Assembly (NCBI GenBank): GCA_030830245.1
Contig: JAURNJ010000163.1
Span: 1-5,033, forward strand
Source: Novosphingobium sp.
GTDB taxonomy: Bacteria > Pseudomonadota > Alphaproteobacteria > Sphingomonadales > Sphingomonadaceae
Reading direction: 5' to 3'
Length of the DNA: 5,033 nucleotides
In this document: positions 1 to 5,033 of the stretch, piece after piece
Position numbering within the stretch: position 1 is the first letter of the stretch
Layout: each line of letters opens with the position of its first letter
The notes under the pieces: model-generated
What the model saw: the letters and a program-made list of their open reading frames with translations, nothing else
What the model was told of the DNA's origin: nothing
The model's database searches: none
Position numbers and translations under genes: made by a program

Positions 1-512
1 ATGCCCACGCGCTGCAGGAATCGCAGTTTCGCGCCAGCGTCGTCAGCCCGGCGGGTGCGCGCGGGCTGATGCAGATCATGCCGGCCGCGTCGCGCGATCA
101 TGCCGCATCGCTGGGCGTGCGCGGCGATGCGCGGGATCTCAACCAGCCGGAAATCAACCTTGCCTTCGGCCAGCGTCACCTCAGGATGCTGGAATCGAGC
201 CCGGCAACGCAGGGCCTGCTGCCCAAGGTCATGGCTGCCTACAATGCGGGTCTCGCCCCGATCGGGCGCTGGAACAGCGAGATCGCCGACCAGGGCGACC
301 CGCTGCTGTGGATGGAATCGATTCCCTATTGGGAAACCCGCGGCTATGTGAACATCGTCATGCGCAATTACTGGATGTACGAACGCCAGGCGGGTGGGCC
401 CTCGGAAAGCCGCATAGCATTGGTACAGGGCATGTGGCCCGGCTTCCCCGGTCTGACCGGCGCGCCCGGCAAGCGCATGGCGGCAAACGGAGCACTGCTG
501 CGTGGCCGTTGA
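1..512 (+). CDS. Soluble lytic murein transglycosylase, C-terminal catalytic domain (5' end outside window)
   Basis: The reading frame is open from the window edge (first whole codon at 3) to TGA at 510-512, so only about the last 169 residues are present. They hold an almost complete SLT (lysozyme-like) domain. ALQESQF contains the probable catalytic Glu (codon 18-20). It is followed by SPAGARGLMQIMP, then AAYNAG near 235-251, then IPYWETRGYV near 322-351, which is the typical Slt70-type C-terminal core. Family members cleave the MurNAc-GlcNAc bond of peptidoglycan in the periplasm, leaving 1,6-anhydro ends. The missing upstream part should carry a signal peptide and an alpha-helical superhelical domain. 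The ATG at 69 lies inside the domain, after the catalytic Glu, and is not a real start. The final about 40 residues are a Pro/Gly-rich tail after the fold. The gene overlaps moaB by 11 bases. The family call is firm; the exact subclass is less so. Confidence 0.9.
   Translation, partial: AHALQESQFRASVVSPAGARGLMQIMPAASRDHAASLGVRGDARDLNQPEINLAFGQRHLRMLESSPATQGLLPKVMAAYNAGLAPIGRWNSEIADQGDPLLWMESIPYWETRGYVNIVMRNYWMYERQAGGPSESRIALVQGMWPGFPGLTGAPGKRMAANGALLRGR
489..492 (+). promoter_or_regulatory. Ribosome binding site of moaB, inside the transglycosylase gene
   Basis: GGAG lies 9 bases before the GTG at 502. No ATG in this frame fits the MoaB N-terminus, so this site decides the choice of the GTG start. 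It lies within the coding sequence of the preceding gene, an arrangement that often goes with translational coupling. Confidence 0.6.
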
Positions 513-1029
513 TCCCGAACGGACATTCAAGCCGATCAACATCGCCGTGCTCACCGTGTCCGACACGCGCGGGCCGGAGGACGATACCAGCGGCGACATC
601 CTGGTCGAACGCATCAAGGCGGCGGGCCACAAGCTCGCAGGCCGCGCCATCGAGATCGACGACGCCGGCAAGGTTGCCAGTCGCCTCAACAACTGGATCG
701 ATGATCCGGCCATCGATGCGATCATCACTACCGGCGGGACCGGCCTTACCGGCCGCGATGTGACCCCCGAGGCGCTCGACCGGGTGAAGGACAAGGACAT
801 TCCCGGCTTTGGCGAGATCTTCCGCCTTATCAGTTACCGCACCATCGGCACCTCGACGGTACAGTCGCGCGCCTGCGCCGTGGTGGCGCGCGGCACCTAC
901 ATCTTCGCGCTGCCCGGTTCCAACGGAGCGGTGAAGGATGGCTGGGACGGCCTGCTCGCCGAACAGCTCGACAGCCGCAACCGGCCCTGCAATTTCGTCG
1001 AGCTGATGCCGCGGCTGCGCGAGGTCTGA
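502..1029 (+). CDS. moaB: Molybdenum cofactor biosynthesis protein MoaB
   Basis: This 175-residue protein has the MoaB/Mog (MoCF) fold over its whole length, the normal size for MoaB. Visible motifs are TVSDTR (18-23), the TTGGTGLTGRD loop followed by VTPEAL (76-92), PGFGE (101-105), IGTSTVQSR (115-123), LPGSNGAVKDGWDG (137-150) and the MoaB-like tail DSRNRPCNF (157-165). The family acts in the cytoplasm in late Moco synthesis, where Mog-type proteins adenylate molybdopterin before metal insertion. The RDVTPEA segment, with acidic D86, resembles active MogA. E. coli MoaB has a related GDQAPEA there, and its own activity is doubtful, so this protein may be the working adenylyltransferase; that is inference. 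The start is GTG with GGAG 9 bases upstream. It overlaps the end of the transglycosylase gene by 11 bases in another frame. Its stop lies only 3 bases from the stop of the opposing YbjN gene. Confidence 0.92.
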   Translation: MAVDPERTFKPINIAVLTVSDTRGPEDDTSGDILVERIKAAGHKLAGRAIEIDDAGKVASRLNNWIDDPAIDAIITTGGTGLTGRDVTPEALDRVKDKDIPGFGEIFRLISYRTIGTSTVQSRACAVVARGTYIFALPGSNGAVKDGWDGLLAEQLDSRNRPCNFVELMPRLREV

Positions 1030-1032
1030 GAC

Positions 1033-1539
1033 CTACTTGCTCGCCTGCTCGCTGAAATAGCCGCGCAGCTGCCCGAGCATCACCTGCCACCAATCGACCA
1101 CATCGGCGAAGTTCGCCTTGGTCAGACCGCCCACGGTGGTGACATCGTAGGAAAAGGCGAGTGATCCATTCTCGTTGACCGCAAGCTGGCCGAAGCGCTT
1201 CTGCCGGTTCCAGGTATTCGCCAGTTCCAGCGTGTTCTTGCCATCGTCGGCAAAGACGATCGTGAAGCCCAGCGAGCGGCATTGCTTGTTTTCGGTGCAA
1301 TCGTTGAAATTCAGCCGGTAATCATAGCCTGATGCGGCGCTGTTGATCTGCGGGTCGCCGCTTTCGTGCTTGGTCAGTTCGGCGCGGTAGCCCAGTTTTC
1401 GCATTTCATTGGCGACTGCCTCTGGCTGGGAGGCGCAGATATGCTCGGTCGGGCAGGCCTCTGGATCGGTGGCTGCGCTGGCGAGGCCCGGAACAGCGGC
1501 AAGGACCGCAACAAGCATCACGGTTGAAGTCTGACGCAT
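1033..1539 (-). CDS. Secreted YbjN-domain protein
   Basis: The 168-residue product begins with a clear Sec signal peptide: a short basic start, a hydrophobic core (residues 7-18) and a likely cut after ASA (20-22). The mature part shows the pattern of exported YbjN-domain proteins: GDPQINSAASGYDYRLNF (61-78), then C81 and C87 flanking a short loop, SLGFTIVF, ANTWNRQKRF (107-116), and a strand-rich stretch to about 140. A helical end follows. C29/C35 and C81/C87 could form two disulphides in the periplasm. The role of such exported forms is not established; E. coli YbjN has been linked to stress and motility regulation but is cytoplasmic. The start at 1539 is backed by GAGGGG seven bases upstream (1547-1552). 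A second GGGGCT copy eight bases further on makes a small tandem repeat. The gene is divergent from the radical SAM gene and convergent with moaB. Confidence 0.8.
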   Translation of the reverse strand: MRQTSTVMLVAVLAAVPGLASAATDPEACPTEHICASQPEAVANEMRKLGYRAELTKHESGDPQINSAASGYDYRLNFNDCTENKQCRSLGFTIVFADDGKNTLELANTWNRQKRFGQLAVNENGSLAFSYDVTTVGGLTKANFADVVDWWQVMLGQLRGYFSEQASK

Positions 1540-1576
1540 GTCGTAGCCCCTCAGCCCCTTGCCTGTGCTGGTGATG

Positions 1577-1600
1577 CGCTTTTTCGGTGGCGCCTGTCAA
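1577..1600 (-). promoter_or_regulatory. Possible promoter for the YbjN gene (perfect -35, weak -10)
   Basis: In the 84-base divergent gap the minus strand holds a perfect TTGACA (1595-1600). About 17-18 bases downstream only a poor -10 is seen (GCATCA or CATCAC near 1571-1577). The placement, 55 bases before the YbjN start, is sensible. The missing -10 keeps this tentative. No clear promoter was found on the + strand of the same gap. Confidence 0.3.
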
Positions 1601-1623
1601 TATGTTCATGGTCTGTTCTCATC

Positions 1624-2706
1624 ATGGAGCCCCCATCCCCCATCAACGGACGCGGCGCCCCCTCCAACACCGTACCTTCGCGCTTCGGCCTGGCTACCCG
1701 TGACGCGGACGGTGATTGGCGCGATGTGGAAATGCTTGTGGACGATCCTGTGGGAAAGTTGCGCACAAGTGTCACCGAGGAACACCCGCGCACGATCGTC
1801 AGCTTCAACCAGTCGCCGGACATCCCCTTCGACCGCTCCATCAACGCCTATCGGGGGTGCGAGCATGGCTGCATCTATTGCTTCGCGCGCCCGACCCATG
1901 CCTTTCACGATCTCTCTCCGGGCCTCGATTTCGAAACGAAGCTGTTCGCCAAGCCCCAGGCAGCCAAGCTGCTGCGCGAAACGCTCGCCAAAGCCGGTTA
2001 CCGACCCGCGCCGATCGCCATGGGGACCAACACCGACCCATACCAACCCATCGAGGGGCGCTACCGCATTACCCGGCAGGTGCTTGAGGTCTGCCTTGAG
2101 ACGCGTCATCCCGTCATCATCACCACAAAGTCGGAACGGGTGCTGCTCGATCTCGACCTGCTGACGGAAATGGCGCGGCTGAACCTCGTCGGGGTCGGAA
2201 TATCGGTGACCAGTCTCGACTCGGGGCTCTCTCGCCTGCTCGAACCGCGCGCTTCCTCGCCTTCAAAACGGCTTGATGCGCTGGAGGCCCTCGCCAAGGC
2301 AGGCATTCCCGCCCATGTCTCCATTGCCCCGCTCATCCCATCGATCACCGACGAATATATCGAGGCGATCCTCGAAGCGGCTGCGGAGCGGGGCGTGCGC
2401 TCGGCCAGCTGGATTTTCCTGCGACTGCCACACGAGGTCGCGCCACTGTTTCGCGAATGGCTCGAGGCGCATTTCCCCGATCGCGCGGCCAAGGTCGTGG
2501 TCATTGTCCGCGACGTGCGCGGCGGTCGCGACAACGATCCGCGTTTCACAAGTCGGATGAGGCCGGAAGGCGTCTGGGCGGACCTGTTCCGCCGCCGCTT
2601 TCGCCTCGCCTGCAAGCGGTATGGCCTCAGTATGGATCGCGAATTGCAGCTCGATTGCAGCCAGTTTCGTCGCCCCGACCTCACCGGCCAGCTTTCGCTT
2701 TTGTGA
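1624..2706 (+). CDS. PA0069-family radical SAM protein (SplB-like)
   Basis: This 360-residue protein matches the PA0069/Rv2578c-type radical SAM family in length and layout. The N-terminus has INGRGAPSN (7-15) and RF (20-21), usual for the family and the reason for choosing this ATG, which lacks a good ribosome binding site. RGCEHGCIYCFARPTHAF (77-94) carries C79, C83 and C86, the Cx3Cx2C set that binds a 4Fe-4S cluster and SAM. Then follow GTNTDPYQPIE (134-144), TTKS (167-170), GISVTSLD (192-199), EPRASSPSKRLDAL (207-220) and SIAPLIPSITD (233-243), which are strands and loops of the partial TIM barrel. A basic C-terminal part (about 290-330) could touch nucleic acid. The superfamily includes spore photoproduct lyase, but the reaction of this branch is unknown to me. 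The last five residues, QLSLL, resemble a sliding-clamp-binding peptide (see findings). There is no second Cys cluster. Confidence 0.9.
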   Translation: MEPPSPINGRGAPSNTVPSRFGLATRDADGDWRDVEMLVDDPVGKLRTSVTEEHPRTIVSFNQSPDIPFDRSINAYRGCEHGCIYCFARPTHAFHDLSPGLDFETKLFAKPQAAKLLRETLAKAGYRPAPIAMGTNTDPYQPIEGRYRITRQVLEVCLETRHPVIITTKSERVLLDLDLLTEMARLNLVGVGISVTSLDSGLSRLLEPRASSPSKRLDALEALAKAGIPAHVSIAPLIPSITDEYIEAILEAAAERGVRSASWIFLRLPHEVAPLFREWLEAHFPDRAAKVVVIVRDVRGGRDNDPRFTSRMRPEGVWADLFRRRFRLACKRYGLSMDRELQLDCSQFRRPDLTGQLSLL

Positions 2707-2745
2707 TCAGTATCAATGGCTTGGGGCGTTAACCCTCTTTCCGGG

Positions 2746-2770
2746 GGAACGCGTCGTGGAGTTGCGTGTT
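2746..2770 (+). promoter_or_regulatory. Probable EcfG (general stress sigma factor) promoter
   Basis: GGAAC (2746-2750), 16 bases, then TGTT (2767-2770). The alphaproteobacterial EcfG/SigT consensus is GGAAC-N16/17-CGTT, so the -35 is perfect and the -10 differs at one base. It lies 32 bases before the start codon of the small membrane protein and after the end of the radical SAM gene. Small membrane proteins are frequent members of this regulon. The consensus is known; the assignment here is inference from pattern and position. Confidence 0.55.
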
Positions 2771-2787
2771 TGTTGCCTGACATTTGC

Positions 2788-2794
2788 AGAAGGG
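2788..2794 (+). promoter_or_regulatory. Ribosome binding site fixing the start of the small membrane protein at 2803
   Basis: AGAAGGG ends 8 bases before the ATG at 2803. The longer in-frame start at 2716 lies upstream of the probable EcfG promoter and would add an unlikely 29-residue leader. The start at 2803 is therefore strongly preferred. Confidence 0.7.
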
Positions 2795-2802
2795 CAGCTC
2801 GA

Positions 2803-3087
2803 ATGACCGAAGAACGCATCATCACCACGAACCACGCAGATGGGACCGCGCCGGCCAACACTCATACGACGATCATTCGCGATGATGCACCGCGCAGTCA
2901 CGGCTCGATACTGTTGATCGGGCTGGTCCTGCTGGTCGTGGCAATCGCGGGTTTCCTCCTGGTGAGCGAATTTGCCACGAGCGAAGCAGCAAAGGACAAT
3001 GCCATCGCGGGGGCGGCCAACGAGGTGAACAAGGCAGCCTGTTCGGTTGGCGACGCAGCGCAGAACGCCGGAGAAGCAGTCGAGTAA
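2803..3087 (+). CDS. Small single-pass membrane protein, probably stress-induced; C-terminus apparently clipped
   Basis: I do not recognise a named family. The 94 residues divide into a polar Thr/Asn-rich N-terminus (1-34), one strong membrane helix (about 35-54, an Ile/Leu/Val-rich core starting SILLIGLVLL) and a 40-residue Ala/Glu/Asn-rich tail with a repeating A-A/G pattern such as GDAAQNAGEAVE. The tail looks like an amphipathic helix, somewhat LEA- or phasin-like. There is no cleavable signal peptide; the charge pattern suggests an inner-membrane anchor with an extended helix on one side. A single Cys lies at residue 80. A strong ribosome binding site and a probable EcfG promoter precede it, pointing to the general stress response. 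After the TAA, the frame continues with AAKKVGE and then TAG (3109-3111). This extends the same helix pattern, so the TAA may be a nonsense change. Function unknown. Confidence 0.72.
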   Translation: MTEERIITTNHADGTAPANTHTTIIRDDAPRSHGSILLIGLVLLVVAIAGFLLVSEFATSEAAKDNAIAGAANEVNKAACSVGDAAQNAGEAVE

Positions 3088-3112
3088 GCGGCGAAGAAGG
3101 TGGGTGAATAGT

Positions 3113-3127
3113 GCTTGGAGACCAAGC
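3113..3127. terminator. Short hairpin between convergent genes; possible weak terminator
   Basis: GCTTGG (3113-3118), loop AGA, CCAAGC (3122-3127) form a perfect 6-base stem. It begins two bases after the in-frame TAG at 3109-3111 and lies in the 47-base gap between the small membrane protein gene and the opposing acyl-CoA synthetase gene. An overlapping alternative stem, GGAG/CTCC (3117-3120 with 3127-3130), also exists. Neither strand has a following T-run, so it is not a standard intrinsic terminator. Confidence 0.3.
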
Positions 3128-3134
3128 TCCGCGC

Positions 3135-4721
3135 TCAGGCCCCCAGAACGTAACCGGCGAACTTGTCGCGAAGGTCCTTCTTGCTGATCTTTCCGGTCGC
3201 GGTGTGCGGAATCTCGTCGACGAATTCGACCGCATCGGGCAGCCACCACTTGGCGACCTTGTCGGCGAGGAACGCGGTGATTTCCTCGCCGGTCACGGCG
3301 CATCCCGGCTTCCTGACCACAACGAGGATCGGCCGCTCGTCCCAGCGCGGATGCGGCACGCCGATCGCCGCCGCCTCGGCGACATCGGGATGCGCGACAG
3401 CCGCATTCTCGAGCTCGACCGAACTGATCCACTCGCCGCCAGACTTGATCACGTCCTTGGTCCGGTCGGTCAATTGCACGGCACCATCGGGATGGATCAG
3501 CGCAACATCGCCGGTATCGAACCAGCCTTGCTCGTTGGCCGAGTCCGCCTCGGCCTTGAAATAGCGCTGGATGGTCCAGTGACCGCGCACCTGCAGGGCG
3601 CCAGCCGTCTTGCCATCACGAGGCAGCACGATCGTCGGGTCATCAAGGCTGACAGAGCGCACTTCGCAACCGTAGCCGACCCTGCCCTGCATCGCCTTGT
3701 AGGCGACCTTCTCGTCGAACTCCTTGTCGTTCCAGTCAGGCGTCTCATAGGTCATGGTTGCAACCGGCGAGGTTTCGGTCATGCCCCAGGCATGCCCGAC
3801 ACGGATACCCAGCTTCATCAGCCGCGCGATCACGCTGGTCGGCAAGGCCGAGCCGCCTGACATCACCTGTTCGAGCCGCGGCATCTCCTGACCCGTCGCG
3901 TCGAGGTGCTGGAAGATGGCGAACCACACAGTGGGCACGCCGCCCACCACGTTGACCTTCTCCTCGCGCATCAGTTCGCACAGCCAGGCCGGATCGTTGG
4001 TCTGGCAATAGACCAGCTTGGCCCCGACGACCGGCGCGGCCCAGGGGAAGCCCCAGTTGTTGGCATGAAACATCGGCACGACCGGCAGGATCACCGAACC
4101 GTTGTGCGACGCCATGGCCGCGGGCTGGACTGTATAGAGCGTGTGCAGGATGTTGGAGCGATGCTCATAGAGCACGCCCTTGGGATTTCCCGTGGTTCCG
4201 CTGGTATAGCACAGCATGCACGGATCGCGCTCGCTGCCGCTGACCCATTGCGCATCGCCATCGTGCCCTTCAATCCAGGCATCGAATTCGCCGTCGTCGA
4301 AGCAGATGTATCGCTCGACGCACTTCCACAGCGGCTTCATCCGCTCAACAATCGGCCGGAACACGGCATCGTAGATGAGGATGCGATCCTCGGCGTGGTT
4401 GACGATGTATTCGAGCTGGTCGTCGAACAGACGCGGATTGATCGTGTGGATGACGCCGCCCGCGCCGGTCACGCCATACCATGAGACGAGGTGGCGGTTG
4501 TGGTTCATCGCCAGGGTGGCGACCCGGTCCTGCGCCCTGAGTCCGAATTTCGCCAGCGCCTGTGCCATCCGCAGGGCATCGTGGCGCACTCCGGCCCAGT
4601 TGGTGCGCTCGGTGCTGCCATCGGCCATGCGCGTGACCACTTCGCGCATAGGATGCTCGCGCGCGCCGTGATCGATCAGGCCGCTGACGCGCAGCTCCCA
4701 GTGTTGCATGGCTCCCAGCAT
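3135..4721 (-). CDS. Acyl-CoA synthetase, AMP-forming (AlkK/FadD-like fatty acid-CoA ligase)
   Basis: This is a full-length 528-residue member of the adenylate-forming (ANL) superfamily. It activates a carboxylic acid with ATP to an acyl-AMP and then passes it to CoA in the cytoplasm, normally feeding beta-oxidation. Visible core motifs are the P-loop YTSGTTGNPKG (172-182), PMFHANNWGFPW (216-227), GHAWGMTETSP (309-319), GWFDTGD (399-405), DRTKDVIKSGGEWIS (419-433) and the catalytic-lysine loop HTATGKISKKDLR (506-518, K511). The PMFHANNWG and GEWISSVELE forms are typical of the medium/long-chain AlkK-like group; the true substrate cannot be read from sequence. All catalytic residues are present. 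The start at 4721 gives MLGAMQ, a usual beginning in the group, with GGAG 5 bases upstream; a second ATG at 4709 is less well placed. It lies 36 bases after the probable dnaE end, so readthrough from dnaE is possible. Confidence 0.93.
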   Translation of the reverse strand: MLGAMQHWELRVSGLIDHGAREHPMREVVTRMADGSTERTNWAGVRHDALRMAQALAKFGLRAQDRVATLAMNHNRHLVSWYGVTGAGGVIHTINPRLFDDQLEYIVNHAEDRILIYDAVFRPIVERMKPLWKCVERYICFDDGEFDAWIEGHDGDAQWVSGSERDPCMLCYTSGTTGNPKGVLYEHRSNILHTLYTVQPAAMASHNGSVILPVVPMFHANNWGFPWAAPVVGAKLVYCQTNDPAWLCELMREEKVNVVGGVPTVWFAIFQHLDATGQEMPRLEQVMSGGSALPTSVIARLMKLGIRVGHAWGMTETSPVATMTYETPDWNDKEFDEKVAYKAMQGRVGYGCEVRSVSLDDPTIVLPRDGKTAGALQVRGHWTIQRYFKAEADSANEQGWFDTGDVALIHPDGAVQLTDRTKDVIKSGGEWISSVELENAAVAHPDVAEAAAIGVPHPRWDERPILVVVRKPGCAVTGEEITAFLADKVAKWWLPDAVEFVDEIPHTATGKISKKDLRDKFAGYVLGA

Positions 4722-4739
4722 TTTCTCTCCGCGACCCTG

Positions 4740-4762
4740 TTTATGTCGTGTTTTATGTCATG
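4740..4762. repeat. Period-12 imperfect direct repeat at the dnaE-ligase junction
   Basis: TTTATGTCGTG (4740-4750) and TTTATGTCATG (4752-4762) match at 10 of 11 bases with one base between them. The second copy runs over the stop codon of the upstream minus-strand gene. The motif is AT-rich against a GC-rich background and lies 18 bases before the ligase start. Read on the minus strand it is CAYGACATAAA twice. It might be an operator or part of a promoter; no matching -35 was found. Confidence 0.5.
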
Positions 4763-5033
4763 CAGCGCGGCGCAGGTGTCCCCCCGTCCGTTGCTTGCCG
4801 AACGAGACTAGCTTGAGACCGTCGATCTCTTCAAGCCTTTCGACAAGCTCGCCCGTCAGCGTGAAATCCCAGCCGAGCCGCATGGCAACCTGCGCGCCGT
4901 TTTCCAGCCGCATTTTGACCAGAACCTCGCCGCGGCGGTTTTCGCCTTCCTGAAGCAGCAGCGCCAATTGCTGCACCGCTTCTATCGTCCAGACGTCGCA
5001 TTCGAGCCGCATCCGCGCCGTATTGGTGACTTC
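4758..5033 (-). CDS. dnaE: Probable DNA polymerase III subunit alpha, C-terminal end (5' part outside window)
   Basis: The frame is open from the window edge (5033) to TGA at 4758-4760, giving the last 91 residues; the ATG at 5012 is internal. The visible part reads as one alpha/beta domain. First comes a strand (ARMRLECDVW), then a helix (TIEAVQQLALLL), a short basic loop, a strand pair (RGEVLVKMRL, then AQVAMRLGWDFTL), a helix (TGELVERLEEI) and a final strand (GLKLVSFG), followed by a basic tail. The order strand-helix-RGEV-strand-LG.DF.L-helix-DG fits the C-terminal domain of alphaproteobacterial DnaE, the replicative polymerase subunit. This part is poorly conserved and has no catalytic motif, so the identity rests on pattern memory alone. 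No sliding-clamp motif is visible in this tail, as expected because the clamp site in DnaE is more internal. Confidence 0.6.
   Translation of the reverse strand, partial: EVTNTARMRLECDVWTIEAVQQLALLLQEGENRRGEVLVKMRLENGAQVAMRLGWDFTLTGELVERLEEIDGLKLVSFGKQRTGGHLRRAA

Noticed and set aside
830..1300. Minus-strand open frame (156 codons) across the end of moaB and the YbjN gene
   Set aside because: It overlaps two strongly supported genes, and its product is an Arg/Ala/Cys-rich shadow with no motif.
1578..1606. Sigma-70-like promoter for the radical SAM gene using the AT-rich stretch near 1597-1606
   Set aside because: CAATAT and TATGTT resemble a -10, but no acceptable -35 sits 16-18 bases upstream.
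2729..2745. CtrA-type site at the TTAA in the gap after the radical SAM gene
   Set aside because: Only one TTAA half-site is present. The second half at the required spacing is missing.
2716..2802. Longer N-terminus for the small membrane protein, starting at 2716
   Set aside because: It would place the EcfG-like promoter and the good ribosome binding site inside the coding sequence. The added 29 residues look like translated leader.
2106..2861. Minus-strand open frame (251 codons) opposite the radical SAM gene
   Set aside because: The product is extremely Ser/Arg-rich and low-complexity, typical of an antisense frame. It also crosses the probable promoter and start of the next gene.
3111..3860. 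Long + strand open frame (249 codons) opposite the acyl-CoA synthetase, with another at 3906-4484
   Set aside because: These are antisense shadows of a well-conserved gene in GC-rich DNA. Their products are rich in Arg/His/Asp/Gly with no recognisable domain, and no suitable ribosome binding site was seen.

Overview
The window is GC-rich, tightly packed chromosomal DNA. It most resembles an alphaproteobacterium of the Sphingomonadales (Sphingomonas, Novosphingobium or Erythrobacter-like). This placement is inferred from gene content, strong G/C third-position bias, the protein families present and an EcfG-type promoter. No database search was possible. I see no mobile element, CRISPR array, tRNA or rRNA, and no gene-free stretch longer than about 100 bases.

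Left part (1-1623): the 3' end of a Slt70-type soluble lytic transglycosylase overlaps the GTG start of moaB (molybdenum cofactor synthesis), both on +. moaB converges, with a 3-base gap, on a secreted YbjN-domain protein on the minus strand. The YbjN gene is divergent from the next gene across an 84-base gap.

Middle (1624-3134): a PA0069-family radical SAM protein, distantly related to spore photoproduct lyase, ends in QLSLL, which resembles bacterial sliding-clamp-binding peptides. After a 96-base gap holding a probable general-stress (EcfG) promoter comes a 94-residue single-pass membrane protein. It appears to have lost its last seven residues through an in-frame stop. A small hairpin lies directly after the next in-frame stop.

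Right part (3135-5033, minus strand): an AlkK/FadD-like acyl-CoA synthetase lies 36 bases downstream of what looks like the C-terminus of DNA polymerase III alpha (dnaE). The two may be co-transcribed. The junction carries a period-12 direct repeat.

The genes do not form one pathway. This is a housekeeping neighbourhood covering wall turnover, Moco, fatty-acid activation, replication and stress. I found no convincing new multi-gene system. The items most worth checking are the clamp-like tail on the radical SAM protein and the stress-promoter/truncated small membrane protein pair.
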